A stretch of DNA of 64,000 nt from Mesorhizobium sp. WSM2240 (GCF_040438645.1 NZ_CP159253.1:5322501-5386500), one strand, 5' to 3'; counted from the stretch's first letter, positions 10,264-18,825 are shown. Numbers and translations: made by a program. Notes: generated by a model from the sequence alone, not told the origin.

Positions 10264-11361
10264 TCACCCGATCCGGGACAGGTGATTGTCCCAGACGTAA
10301 TCGTCGGCCGCAGCCGAGCCGCCCTCGGGGTCGACGATCTCTCCCGCGCCGGTCGTTGCGAGGAAGCCGCTCCGGTCGGGCGCGATACCGCAGACTTCGG
10401 CGAGCCGGCTTGTCGAAACGACACGCTCGCCGGCCGCTTCGATGATCACCAGCGCGTTCCCTTGCGGCGAGGAAACCGCGATCGTGCCGGCCTCGGTATT
10501 GGCGGCCACCGAACCAACATAATTGCGCAGGCCACCCAGCACCTCTTGCGGCATCTCGATCAGCCCGAAGCTTTCGCCGGGCCTTGCGCGCCCGACCAGC
10601 GCCGGCCGTTCGCTCGCCGGCCCCTCGTGCTGGCAGCCGAACCAGACCGTGCCGCTCTGGTCGACCGCCACGTGGCGGATCGACAATTGGTGCAGTTCGG
10701 GCGGCAGCTCATGGCGCTCGAGCAGGTCGCCCGACAGGCGGTCGACGAAGACGAGAGACGGCTTCATGGTCGCAAGGTTCAGCTTGGCGCGGCCGAAATC
10801 CGGATGCGTCTCGATGCCGCCATTGGCAATTGCCAGCGTGCGGCCATCGCCAAGAAGCAACAACTCATGCGGTCCGACGCCATGCGTCGGGAACTCGCCT
10901 AGCCGCCGGAAGCCGTCGCTCGCGTCGTAGACGCCGATCATGCCGGCCGCATTGTCGAAATCGTTTTCGGTGGCGTAGAGCAGCCGGCCGTCCCGCGAAA
11001 AAACGCCGTGGCCGAAGAAGTGTCGGCCGGCGATACTGGCGATGGTCGCCGGCTCTTTCTTGCCGGTATGGTCGAAAACGACCGCGAAAGTGCCGGGCTG
11101 GCGGGCGAACACCACCGAACGCCGCGACACGGGATCGAAGGTCACGTCGTGCCCCCGGTCGGGCAACTCGACCCGGTGCAGGATCGCTCCTGCTTCGGAC
11201 AGTATCGCCGCCCCGTAGCTGCCGTCGCGCCGCTGGTAGGCCGTGGCGAACACCGCGTCGGCATCCAACGTCCTGGCATGGGCGCGGAGCGACAGCGATG
11301 CGAGAAAGCCGGCTCCGGCGGCTTTGAGGAAATCCCGGCGATCGATCAGCGCCGTTTTCAC
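10264..11361 (-). CDS. Tat-exported DUF1513 protein of the iron operon
   Basis: A 365-residue periplasmic protein starting at GTG 11361 with a twin-arginine signal (RRDFLKAAGAGF, arginines 8-9, then a hydrophobic stretch ending in AHA). The mature part looks like a beta-propeller, with repeated strand segments such as HDVTFDPVSRRSVVFAR and GHGVFSRDGRLLYATEND, as expected for DUF1513. A longer upstream reading to 11940 crosses the neighbouring imelysin gene and is not used. The start is two bases after that gene's stop. DUF1513 genes commonly sit with imelysins and di-heme oxidoreductases in iron loci; a part in periplasmic iron handling is inferred from this context only. Confidence 0.85.
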   Translation of the reverse strand: MKTALIDRRDFLKAAGAGFLASLSLRAHARTLDADAVFATAYQRRDGSYGAAILSEAGAILHRVELPDRGHDVTFDPVSRRSVVFARQPGTFAVVFDHTGKKEPATIASIAGRHFFGHGVFSRDGRLLYATENDFDNAAGMIGVYDASDGFRRLGEFPTHGVGPHELLLLGDGRTLAIANGGIETHPDFGRAKLNLATMKPSLVFVDRLSGDLLERHELPPELHQLSIRHVAVDQSGTVWFGCQHEGPASERPALVGRARPGESFGLIEMPQEVLGGLRNYVGSVAANTEAGTIAVSSPQGNALVIIEAAGERVVSTSRLAEVCGIAPDRSGFLATTGAGEIVDPEGGSAAADDYVWDNHLSRIG

Positions 11362-11363
11362 AG

Positions 11364-12425
11364 TCAATCCCCGTCCAGCGAGGAGAAGCCTGCGGTCAGC
11401 CCAAGCGCGGCGGTGAGCTTTGCGCCGAAAAGCTCCGACAGGCTTGAGGTGACAAGACGGGCATAGGCAAGCTTTTCCCGCTGTGCGGGGTCGGCCAGGA
11501 TTTCGGCGATTGGCCCGTCCATGTCGAGGGCGCGCCCGGCATTGGCGAATTCGAAGCCGACGGAATCCGCGATCCAGGCGGAATCCTGCGGAAGCAGGCT
11601 GGAAAAGCCGCTTGCCTCGAAAAGCTTTCGCAGGCCGCGGAGATTGGCGTCGATTGAGGCGAGGGTGGCCCCGGATCGCCAGAAGATGGCCTGCTTCGGC
11701 TTGTCGCCGTCGGCCTCCTCCCCGAGAAAGCCGTTCAGACGCACGTCGCGCACCATTTCGAATCCGTGGATGAAGATGTCGAGCAGTTCGGTGAGCGCCT
11801 CGCCGTCGGTGCGATAGAGCGAATTGTCGGCGCCGGGATTTGCCCATTGCCGCGCTATGCCGTCGGGGGACTGCCAGCCGGCAAGAATGGCCGCGGCCAT
11901 GCCCTGCAGATTGGCCGCGATCGCGCGGCCATAGGCGCAACGATAGGCGCCGCCTGGTTCCACGAGCCCTTCCGCTCCGGTGCCGAACAGGATGAATTCA
12001 AGCGCACCCAGTCCCTGCATGGCGACGCTTTTGCCTGCGAGCGTCGCAGGATCGGCGGCGCTGGCGTCCTCCTCCGCCAGCGCCCGCTGCACCTGCTTCA
12101 GGCCGATGCTCTTGCGGTCCGGCCAGAACAGGATGCGTTCCAGCCTGTTCTCCTCCGTCGCCGGGCCGAAGCGGATGATCTCGACCTCCGACCATGCGGT
12201 GACGGCTGCGAGGAAAGCGCGTTCGGCAGCGCTCAGCCTCTCCGCTGATGGCTTAGCGCAGAGCGCATCCATGTCACCGCCGAGTTTCGATGATGCCGAA
12301 TGAAACGTCTCGTAGGCCGGCCTGACAAACCCTGCGATCACGTCCGGGATCACAGGATTTGCCCGGGCAGGGCCGCACAGCGCAAAAGCGATCGCCAGGA
12401 ACGGCAGAAGCACGAGCTTCATCAC
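11364..12425 (-). CDS. Imelysin family protein with degenerate GxHxxE motif
   Basis: A 353-residue exported protein with a Sec signal peptide (about 1-22, cleavage near ARA-NP) and an imelysin/IrpA-like helical body. Where the other imelysin here has GYHAIE, this one reads GLGALE (138-143), so the motif histidine is a glycine (140) while the glutamate (143) is kept. It may therefore bind iron differently or act as a partner of the first imelysin. It overlaps the di-heme oxidoreductase gene by four bases and is followed by the DUF1513 gene. The pairing of one canonical and one degenerate imelysin in this operon supports a shared periplasmic iron function (inference). Confidence 0.87.
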   Translation of the reverse strand: MMKLVLLPFLAIAFALCGPARANPVIPDVIAGFVRPAYETFHSASSKLGGDMDALCAKPSAERLSAAERAFLAAVTAWSEVEIIRFGPATEENRLERILFWPDRKSIGLKQVQRALAEEDASAADPATLAGKSVAMQGLGALEFILFGTGAEGLVEPGGAYRCAYGRAIAANLQGMAAAILAGWQSPDGIARQWANPGADNSLYRTDGEALTELLDIFIHGFEMVRDVRLNGFLGEEADGDKPKQAIFWRSGATLASIDANLRGLRKLFEASGFSSLLPQDSAWIADSVGFEFANAGRALDMDGPIAEILADPAQREKLAYARLVTSSLSELFGAKLTAALGLTAGFSSLDGD

Positions 12426-13981
12426 AGCGACTCCAGGAATTTTATCAGCGCGTCACGGTCGGATTTCGGGAGGGCGGCAAAGCCGTCCCGGGAGGACCGC
12501 GCTTCACCGCCGTGCCAGAGGATCGCCTCGGCCAGATTACGCGCGCGGCCGTCGTGCAGGAAGAAAGTATGGCCGCTGACCCGCTCGGTAAGTCCAATGC
12601 CCCAGAGCGGCGGCGTGCGCCATTCCCTGCCGGTCGCGTCGCCGACGCTCTGGCCGTCGGCCAACCCCTCGCCCATGTCGTGCAGCAGAAAGTCGGAATA
12701 GGGCCAGATGAGTTGGAAGGCGTGCGCCTTGTTGGGCGCGTCGCGCCGCGTCACGAATTTCGGCGTGTGGCAGGAGGCGCAGCCGAGTTGGTAGAAAACC
12801 TGCTTTCCGGCAAGCACCTCCGGTTTTCCGACGTCGCGCCGCGCCGGTACGGCGAGGTTCTGGGAATAAAAGGTGACGAGGTCTAGCACCGGGTCGGGCG
12901 CTTCGGTTCCGCCGAGACGCTCTTGCACGCCGTTAGGCAGCGCAAGGCAATCTTTCTGGGCGCCGCTGCAATCGCCCCAGTGGCGCGGCGCATCCGGCGT
13001 CGAGATGCCGATATCGCCGGCGAAGGCTTCCGCCGATTGCTGGCGGATCGAAGGAGTCGACGCCTTCCAGCCGAACCGTCCTAGCGCCGGCTCGCCGCTC
13101 ACCGGGTCGCTCATGATGGACACCTTTCCGGAAATGCCGTCACCGTCGCGATCGTCGGGGTCGGCCTTGGCGAGAATGTCAGCCGGATGGATCTGCTCGA
13201 CCAGACCGAGCCCGATCATCGGCGGCGTCACCCGTGGCGACAGTGTCGTTGCTGGATGCAGCGGACCGAGTGACAGGCCGCTGATCGAATAGCTCGGCTC
13301 GCGCAGCGACAGGGCGGTTCCGTCTGCGAGCGTGACCGGCTTCTCCTCGTAGGCGATCGCCATTTTTCCCTCGGCGGCGAGCCCGGGGACGGCAAGGTCC
13401 TGCAACTGGCCGCCATAGACGGGATCAGGGAAGTTGAGTGCTGCTTTTTTTGCCAGCGCTGCTTCTTCCTCTGCGGATTCAGCGTCCCGGGCGAGCCGCA
13501 GAAACATGGAGGTCGAATCCGGATTGCCTTCGGGTGGATGTCCGCGCCCGTCCTTGAGATGGCAGCTCTGGCATGCCCGTGCGTTGAACAGCGGTCCGAG
13601 GCCGTCGGAAGCCTGCGTGGAGGAGGGGGAAGAGACCCAGAGCTTACGGAACAGGCCATTACCGACTTTGAACGTGCCTTGTTCCTCGAAAGTCAGATTG
13701 GCGGACGGATGGGAGAAGGCGTCCTGGTTGATGCGCTTGCGCGAGGTGGCGGCTCCGCCCGGCAACTGCTCAAAGTTCTCTGGTTTGGAGAAATCCGCCG
13801 TCGGCGCGGTGACCGCTTTGACGCGGGCGAGGTCTTTTGCGGTGAGGTCGGTGCGGGATGCCGGAAAAGCCGCCTGATCGGACGAAGCGGCGAGCCCTGC
13901 CAGCCCAAGCATCGCCGGGAGCAGGGCAGCGACAGAACAGCCGATGCGAACGCGGCGCGTCAGTGCTATGGCGCGCCGCAT
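12422..13981 (-). CDS. Di-heme oxidoreductase family protein (c-type, DUF1111)
   Basis: A 519-residue secreted protein with a signal peptide (about 1-32) and two c-type heme sites, ACQSCH at 137-141 and CASCH at 401-405, typical of the DHOR/thiol-oxidoreductase-like family distantly related to di-heme peroxidases. It should sit in the periplasm, with heme attached by the cytochrome c maturation system. The gene lies between bacterioferritin (eight bases upstream) and the second imelysin (ATGA overlap). Members encoded beside imelysins are thought to change the redox state of iron or haem for uptake; this role is inference. The start at 13981 has AGGAT six bases upstream. Confidence 0.9.
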   Translation of the reverse strand: MRRAIALTRRVRIGCSVAALLPAMLGLAGLAASSDQAAFPASRTDLTAKDLARVKAVTAPTADFSKPENFEQLPGGAATSRKRINQDAFSHPSANLTFEEQGTFKVGNGLFRKLWVSSPSSTQASDGLGPLFNARACQSCHLKDGRGHPPEGNPDSTSMFLRLARDAESAEEEAALAKKAALNFPDPVYGGQLQDLAVPGLAAEGKMAIAYEEKPVTLADGTALSLREPSYSISGLSLGPLHPATTLSPRVTPPMIGLGLVEQIHPADILAKADPDDRDGDGISGKVSIMSDPVSGEPALGRFGWKASTPSIRQQSAEAFAGDIGISTPDAPRHWGDCSGAQKDCLALPNGVQERLGGTEAPDPVLDLVTFYSQNLAVPARRDVGKPEVLAGKQVFYQLGCASCHTPKFVTRRDAPNKAHAFQLIWPYSDFLLHDMGEGLADGQSVGDATGREWRTPPLWGIGLTERVSGHTFFLHDGRARNLAEAILWHGGEARSSRDGFAALPKSDRDALIKFLESL

Positions 13982-13989
13982 CGCATATC

Positions 13990-14475
13990 CTATTCGGCGT
14001 CTTCCGCCGAAGCTGCGTTGAGCAGGCCGTAGCGTTCCTCGCCGATGCTGCCGAGCAGCTGGAGTTGCGTTTCGAGGAAGTTGATGTGGCCTTCCTCGTC
14101 CTTCAGCAGGTCCTCGAAAAGCTGCATGGTGACGTAGTCGCCGAGTTCCTGGCAGATTTCGCGCGAGCGCTTGTAGGAGGTTCGCGCGTCATACTCGCCG
14201 GCCAGGTCGGATTCGAGCACTTCGCGGACATTCTGGCCGATGCGCAGCGGCGCCAGCGACTGGAGGTTCGGGTGACCTTCCAGAAAGATGATGCGCTCGA
14301 TGATCTTGTCGGCGTGGTGCATCTCCTCGATCGATTCCTCGCGCTCCTTCTTGGCCAGCTTGAAAAAGCCCCAATCCTCCAGAAGGCGGTAATGGAGCCA
14401 GTATTGGTTGACGGCGCCAAGTTCCAGAAACAGCGCCTCGTTAAGCCGCTCGATGACTTGTATTTCGCCCTTCAT
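13990..14475 (-). CDS. bfr: Bacterioferritin
   Basis: Iron-storage ferritin of 161 residues. All di-iron ferroxidase ligands are in their standard places: E18, E51, H54, E94, E127 and H130; M52, the haem ligand between subunits, is also kept. It should form the 24-subunit cytoplasmic shell. ATG 14475 has GGGAGCAG about five bases upstream. The gene start lies inside the 3' end of bfd, giving a 35-base overlap, so translation of the two is probably linked. Bfr stores iron and Bfd helps release it, which fits the gene pair. Confidence 0.96.
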   Translation of the reverse strand: MKGEIQVIERLNEALFLELGAVNQYWLHYRLLEDWGFFKLAKKEREESIEEMHHADKIIERIIFLEGHPNLQSLAPLRIGQNVREVLESDLAGEYDARTSYKRSREICQELGDYVTMQLFEDLLKDEEGHINFLETQLQLLGSIGEERYGLLNAASAEDAE

Positions 14476-14752
14476 GGCGTCTGCTCCCGAATTGGGACCG
14501 CAGCTCTCGGACGCGGTCCAGGTGTGAAACGACGTCCGCCCCGTTCGCCTCCGAACGAAGGTGGTAGTTTTCGGTTACCCGAATGATCGTTTCCACCACA
14601 TTTGGGAAGCAGCCGCAACAGCGACCGCGTTTTTGCAGCCAATGATAGACCTTCGCCGGCACGATGAGGTGCCAGGGATCGGCTTCCAGAAGCTGGATGA
14701 TGGCCTCTTCGATCTCCTTTTCGGTGATCAGGTTGCAGTGACAGACAATCAT
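14441..14752 (-). CDS. bfd: Bacterioferritin-associated ferredoxin with a long tail
   Basis: A [2Fe-2S] protein whose ligands C4, C6, C45 and C48 follow the Bfd pattern C-x-C...C-x2-C. It passes electrons to bacterioferritin to mobilise stored iron. The usual length is near 65-70 residues; this one has 103, with about 35 extra C-terminal residues, charged and rich in Arg, Ser and His, that run into the bfr gene. The extension has no visible motif and may exist only because the stop codon lies beyond the bfr start. Position between imelysin and bfr fits an iron-regulated operon. Confidence 0.93.
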   Translation of the reverse strand: MIVCHCNLITEKEIEEAIIQLLEADPWHLIVPAKVYHWLQKRGRCCGCFPNVVETIIRVTENYHLRSEANGADVVSHLDRVRELRSQFGSRRHEGRNTSHRAA

Positions 14753-14806
14753 ATTGAACTCTGTTGGGTCCCGGCGCAGGAGCGCCGGCCTGGATAGTGG
14801 GTAAGC

Positions 14807-16108
14807 TTACTGAAAGACCTTGTCGGGAGCGTCGAGGCTGTCGGAGCCTTCGAAGGCGATCGAATCGAGCTTCAGCGCCGCGACCGCGCGCTCGATCGAC
14901 CTGGTCTGGTCGATCAGCCCGTCAATGGCGGCTTGCACGGCGGCATTGCCCTCGGCATTGCCTTCGCCGATCTGCTGGTCGTAGGCCTCGCCGCCTTCGG
15001 CGCGCTTCGCCACTGCTTCCATCGCGGCTATCGTGGCGTCGAGCTTGCCCGTCAGCTCGTTGTCGAGCGCGGGATCGGCTTCCCTGATCATCGCGGCGAC
15101 CGACGGCCCCTCGATCACGGTTCCGTCGACGCGTTTGTACTTGCCGAGATAGGCGTCGCGAACGCCAATCGCGTCATAGAGATGCGAGATATGGGTATTG
15201 TCGGAGAAACAGTCATGCTCCTCTTCGGGATCGTGCAGCAGGAGCCCGAGCTTCATGCGCTCGCCGGCGAGTTCACCGTAGGAAAGCGAGCCCATGCCCG
15301 TCAGTATGACCGAGATGCCGGCTTTGGGGTCGCCGTCGAGCAGGGCTTTCCGCGCAGCACCCTCCCCGCCCCAGTTGGCGACAATTTCCTCTAGGTCAGC
15401 CACCAGCAGGTCGGTCGCGGCCGCCAGATACTGCGCGCGCCGCTCGCAATTCCCGCCGGTGCAGTTTGCCGTGTCGTAATCGGTGAAGGGGCGGTTGCCC
15501 GCGCCGGGGCCTGTCCCGTTCAGATCCTGGCCCCAGAGCAGGAATTCGATGGCGTGATAGCCGGTCGCGACATTGGCCTCGATGCCGCCGGCTTCCTGCA
15601 GCGTGCCGGCAAGGAATTCCGGCGTGATCTGGGAAGCGTCGACCTCAGCCCCGTTAATCTCGATCTGCGGGTTGGCGATCACATTGGCTGTGTAGAGCGT
15701 GTTCTCGTCGGATTCGGTGCCGTAACCGGCATCGACATAGTCGATCAGCCCTTCGTCCAGCGGCCAGGCGTTCACGCGGCCTTCCCACTCGTCCACAATC
15801 GCATTGCCGAAGCGATACACCTCGGTCTGCTGGTAAGGGATGCGGGAGGCCTTCCAAGCGGCGCGCGCGGCCTCGAGCGTTTCCGCCGACGGCTTCGCGA
15901 TCAGCGCGTCGGTAGCCTCGTCCAGCTTGACGGCGGTCGCCAGCGCGTCTTCGTATTTCGCCTGGGCGATGTCAGCATAATTGGCCAGCACCGCCTTTGG
16001 ATCGGTATCGGCCTTTGCCGGCAGCACGAAAATGGCCGCCGTCAGCATCGCCGTCGCGGCTATTGCCGCCAATCTGCTGCCCTGCGGCGTCGTGACCCAT
16101 GCTTGCAT
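14807..16108 (-). CDS. Imelysin family iron-regulated protein (IrpA/EfeO-like M75)
   Basis: The first gene of the leftward iron operon. The 433-residue protein has an N-terminal signal (hydrophobic at about 14-33, cleavage near AKA-DT) and the M75 motif GYHAIE (183-188) with H185 and E188 as likely metal ligands. Imelysin/IrpA proteins are periplasmic or outer-surface components of bacterial iron acquisition; peptidase activity is doubtful in most. ATG 16108 is preceded by GAGGAGA; an in-frame start at 16138 has no such site. A putative promoter and an Irr box lie 250-330 bases upstream, leaving a long 5' leader. Confidence 0.9.
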   Translation of the reverse strand: MQAWVTTPQGSRLAAIAATAMLTAAIFVLPAKADTDPKAVLANYADIAQAKYEDALATAVKLDEATDALIAKPSAETLEAARAAWKASRIPYQQTEVYRFGNAIVDEWEGRVNAWPLDEGLIDYVDAGYGTESDENTLYTANVIANPQIEINGAEVDASQITPEFLAGTLQEAGGIEANVATGYHAIEFLLWGQDLNGTGPGAGNRPFTDYDTANCTGGNCERRAQYLAAATDLLVADLEEIVANWGGEGAARKALLDGDPKAGISVILTGMGSLSYGELAGERMKLGLLLHDPEEEHDCFSDNTHISHLYDAIGVRDAYLGKYKRVDGTVIEGPSVAAMIREADPALDNELTGKLDATIAAMEAVAKRAEGGEAYDQQIGEGNAEGNAAVQAAIDGLIDQTRSIERAVAALKLDSIAFEGSDSLDAPDKVFQ

Positions 16109-16361
16109 CGTCGTCTTCTCCTCAGGATTGGCCGGCAAGCGGCGCGAAGCGGGAATGCCAGACGGCGCGCAGTTGCCCGCAACGATGGGCGGGAACGCGC
16201 AGTGCGGCCACTAGGCTGGCTGGAATGCCGGAAGGCGTACGCCGCTTCAAAGGAGGGCGGACCGCGCAGGGGCGCGGATCGGAAAAAGCAGACACAAAGG
16301 TCCTCCAATCGAAAGGGTTCAAGGCCCAGACATCAAAGGGATACGCTCTTCGAGCACGCGC

Positions 16362-16390
16362 CATAAAGACTTAAGACGCGCAAAAGTCAA
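16362..16390 (-). promoter_or_regulatory. Candidate sigma-70 promoter of the iron operon
   Basis: On the minus strand TTGACT (16390-16385) and TTTATG (16367-16362) are 17 bases apart, close to housekeeping -35 and -10 elements. Transcription from here would give a leader of about 245 bases before the imelysin start. The Irr box lies just upstream of the -35. Inferred from sequence only. Confidence 0.45.
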
Positions 16391-16425
16391 GAAGCATTCC
16401 TACATTAACATTTGAAATCAATAGA

Positions 16426-16440
16426 TTAGAACTGTTCTAA
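16426..16440. promoter_or_regulatory. Irr box (iron control element)
   Basis: TTAGAA-CTG-TTCTAA is a perfect inverted repeat matching the Irr/ICE core TTAGAA-N3-TTCTAA of Rhizobiales. It lies in the 491-base spacer between the divergent iron operon and the flavoprotein gene, about 36 bases upstream of the candidate operon -35. Irr is stable when haem and iron are low and can repress or activate depending on position; which gene it controls here is not decided by sequence. Confidence 0.8.
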
Positions 16441-16599
16441 GTAGATGCGTGATACACTCGATCCTGCCATCGGCCCAAATGCGGCGCGCTTGACATCGCA
16501 GCATCCGGAGTGCGACCCGGAACGGGCCGGCAATGTCGGAATCGGGACGATCGACGGGTTGCGCGCCATCCTATCCTGCGCGTCGGAAACACAGGCATC

Positions 16600-17841
16600 A
16601 TGAAGAATGGCGTAGTCATACTCGGTGCGGGACATGCGGGCGTGCAAGCGGCCGCGAGCCTGCGCGAGGAGGGTTTCGACGGCCGCATAACTTTGATCGG
16701 CGACGAGAACGAACTTCCCTACCACAAGCCGCCTCTGTCCAAGGCCTTCATGAAGGACGCCGGCGCGAAGCCGCAAATGCTACGCGCCGAGGCTTTCTAC
16801 ACCAATGGCCAAATCGACCTGATGCTGGGCGCCGGCGTCGAACGGATCGACCTTGCCGGCCGCCGGCTAGATCTGTCCGGCAGCCGCCATATCGCCTTCG
16901 ATCGCGTAATCCTGGCTACCGGCTCACGGCCGCGCACGCTGGCCCTGCCGGGCTCCGACCTCGCCGGCGTGCTGTCGCTGCGCTCCGTCGCCGACGCGCG
17001 CGCCATCCGTGAGGCGGCCGCCGGCTGCGAAGACATTGTGGTTCTCGGCGGCGGCTTCATCGGGCTGGAAATTGCGGCGACGCTGGCGCTTGGCGGCCGT
17101 AATGTTGTTGTTGTCGAGGCGCAGGACAGACCGCTCGCCCGCGCTGCCGCGCCGGTGATCGCCGCCCATGTCCGCGCCCGCCTCGAGGAGTCGGGCGTGC
17201 GCCTTTTGACCAACACGACGATCGAGCGGCTGGAAGGCCAAAACGGCCATGTCACGGGAGCGGTCACGTCGTCAGGCGAGAGGCTGCCGGCAGGGCTTGT
17301 TCTTGTCGGCATCGGCGTCGTTCCAAATTCGGAACTCGCCGAGGTGGCGGGCATTTCGGTCGGCAACGGCATCCGCGTCGATCCCCAGATGCGCAGTTCG
17401 CAGTCCGAAGTCCTGGCCGTCGGCGACAACGCCAACTACCGGCATTGGCTTTCCGGCGCCGATGTACGGCTGGAATCGGTGCAGAACGCCACCGATCAGG
17501 CGCGGCTCGCGGCCCGCACCATCACGGGCCATGAAGAAGGCTATCGAAGCGTTCCCTGGTTCTGGTCCGATATCGGCGACATGAAGCTGCAGATGGTGGG
17601 GCTAGCCGCCGGCGGCGACCGCAATGTTGTTGTTGGCGAGGCGGCCGAAAACCGCTTCTCCGTGTTCCACTATCTGGGCGACAGGTTGATCTGCATCGAA
17701 TCTGTCAACCGGCCCGCCGACCACATGCTGGGCAGGAAAATGCTCGCCGCCGGCTTCTCACCGCGGCCAGAAGCGTTGGGCGGCGACCTCAAGGCCGATT
17801 TCGCCGCCTGGCAGCAGCTGCAGCCGACAGAGCCTGCCTGA
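16600..17841 (+). CDS. FAD-dependent ferredoxin/rubredoxin reductase-like oxidoreductase
   Basis: A 413-residue flavoprotein of the pyridine nucleotide-disulfide family, closest in layout to NAD(H)-ferredoxin and rhodocoxin reductases. The FAD motif GAGHAG is at 9-14, followed by ELPYHKPPLSK. A second Rossmann motif LGGGFIGLE (near 148-156) binds NAD(P)H, and LAVGDNANY closes the FAD site. The start at ATG 16600 begins directly with the first strand; an upstream frame to 16510 adds no conserved sequence. It lies beside the Irr box, divergent from bfd/bfr, so it could reduce Bfd or another ferredoxin. That partner assignment is inference. Confidence 0.85.
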   Translation: MKNGVVILGAGHAGVQAAASLREEGFDGRITLIGDENELPYHKPPLSKAFMKDAGAKPQMLRAEAFYTNGQIDLMLGAGVERIDLAGRRLDLSGSRHIAFDRVILATGSRPRTLALPGSDLAGVLSLRSVADARAIREAAAGCEDIVVLGGGFIGLEIAATLALGGRNVVVVEAQDRPLARAAAPVIAAHVRARLEESGVRLLTNTTIERLEGQNGHVTGAVTSSGERLPAGLVLVGIGVVPNSELAEVAGISVGNGIRVDPQMRSSQSEVLAVGDNANYRHWLSGADVRLESVQNATDQARLAARTITGHEEGYRSVPWFWSDIGDMKLQMVGLAAGGDRNVVVGEAAENRFSVFHYLGDRLICIESVNRPADHMLGRKMLAAGFSPRPEALGGDLKADFAAWQQLQPTEPA

Positions 17842-17870
17842 CCGTGGCGCGAGCCGGCTGGCCGCCGCCG

Positions 17871-17896
17871 GGAACCTGCCCCGCCCTGTACACGTT
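17871..17896 (+). promoter_or_regulatory. EcfG-type promoter
   Basis: GGAAC (17871-17875), 17 bases, CGTT (17893-17896): a full match to the alphaproteobacterial general stress promoter. It lies 54 bases ahead of the iron-permease-like gene. Confidence 0.75.
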
Positions 17897-17949
17897 CTGC
17901 GGAGAAGGTGAGGGCTTCATGCCGTCTCCGGCCGTAGGAGGTTCAAGGC

Positions 17950-18345
17950 ATGACGTTGGACAGTACTTTCACCCGGATCGCTAACAGGGTGGCGCATGCC
18001 GCCGGCATGCCGGCGAGCTTTATCGCTTGTTGCCTGGTTGTCCTTCTTTGGGCCATCAGCGGCCCTCTCTTCGGCTTTTCCGATACTTGGCAACTCATCA
18101 TCAACACCGGCACGACGATCGTCACCTTCCTGATGGTGTTCCTTATCCAGAACACGCAGAATCGCGACGGCGCCGCCGTTCAGGCCAAACTCGACGAACT
18201 GATCCGGGTCACGGCGGCGTCGAACAAATTCATCGGCATCGAGCATCTGACCGAGCAGGAAGTTGAGGAGTTCCGCTTGCGCTGCGAGCGCGCCGCCAAG
18301 AGGAAAGTCCTGGAGACCCCGCAAGCTCTGACGGACGAGTGGTGA
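17950..18345 (+). CDS. Low affinity iron permease family protein
   Basis: A 131-residue inner membrane protein of the family named after fungal low-affinity iron permease. It has two membrane segments (about 22-42 and 50-69), the conserved DTWQLIINTGTTIVTFLMVF stretch ending in the second helix, and a cytoplasmic tail with an acidic LTEQEVEEF segment. GGAG stands nine bases before the ATG. Iron transport by bacterial members is not well established. An EcfG-type promoter upstream suggests stress induction rather than simple iron control. It converges on the GFA gene, with seven bases between the stop codons. Confidence 0.88.
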   Translation: MTLDSTFTRIANRVAHAAGMPASFIACCLVVLLWAISGPLFGFSDTWQLIINTGTTIVTFLMVFLIQNTQNRDGAAVQAKLDELIRVTAASNKFIGIEHLTEQEVEEFRLRCERAAKRKVLETPQALTDEW

Positions 18346-18352
18346 GGGTAGT

Positions 18353-18724
18353 TTATTTACCGTCCGGCGCGGCGGCGGGCCGTTCGATCGGCTTCAGCCA
18401 CGGTTCGCGCCGATGCGCCCACAATTCGTAATGCGGCGAAAGATCGGTGGGCGCAGTGTCCAGCGTGCCGATCTTGATCTCGGCCTCGCCGCCATCGATC
18501 TCGAACAGCCGCGAACCGCATTCAGGGCAGAAATGCCGGCGCTCCCACTGCCTCGTTTCGCCACTCGTTTCGAACGCGGATTCGGGCCAGACCGCGAAGG
18601 CCGTGAACACGCTGCCGGATTCCTTGCGGCAGCTTGTGCAGTGGCAGATGCCGGCTCGCAACGGTTCGCCCGCGACCCTATAGCGGACCGCGCCGCAACT
18701 GCATCCGCCTGACCTGTAGCGCAT
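18353..18724 (-). CDS. GFA family zinc protein
   Basis: A 123-residue protein of the glutathione-dependent formaldehyde-activating (GFA/CENP-V) family. Zinc ligands are visible as CSC (C8, C10), CHCTSC (C27, C29, C32) and CPEC (C66, C69). Most members have unproven activity; a role in aldehyde or glutathione-adduct chemistry is a family-level guess. ATG 18724 has GAGGAGG upstream, which decides against the longer frame starting at 18916. A GGAAC-N16-GGTT promoter candidate lies 77 bases upstream, so it may be a stress gene. Confidence 0.88.
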   Translation of the reverse strand: MRYRSGGCSCGAVRYRVAGEPLRAGICHCTSCRKESGSVFTAFAVWPESAFETSGETRQWERRHFCPECGSRLFEIDGGEAEIKIGTLDTAPTDLSPHYELWAHRREPWLKPIERPAAAPDGK

Positions 18725-18800
18725 CGGCGCCTCCTCGGCATGATCCAGAACCAAAGGGCGGCGAAGCAAGATCATGCGGCAAAAGACTCTCGGACCTGAA

Positions 18801-18825
18801 AACCTCGCCGGCTCCAACTGGTTCC
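18801..18825 (-). promoter_or_regulatory. EcfG-like promoter candidate
   Basis: Minus strand GGAAC (18825-18821), 16 bases, GGTT (18804-18801), 77 bases ahead of the GFA start. The -10 differs from CGTT at its first base. Confidence 0.5.

Larger units (their letters stand above)
16109..16599. other. 491-base divergent regulatory spacer
   Basis: No convincing gene is seen. The left part (16109-16361) would be the untranslated leader of the iron operon; the right part holds the candidate promoter, the Irr box and the upstream region of the flavoprotein gene. Open frames crossing it lack ribosome sites and family features. The middle, around 16380-16440, is AT-rich compared with its surroundings, as expected of a promoter. 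Confidence 0.6.

Noticed and set aside
16192..16220. GGAAC upstream of the flavoprotein gene
   Set aside because: No GTT at 16-17 bases and it lies in the leader of the opposite operon.
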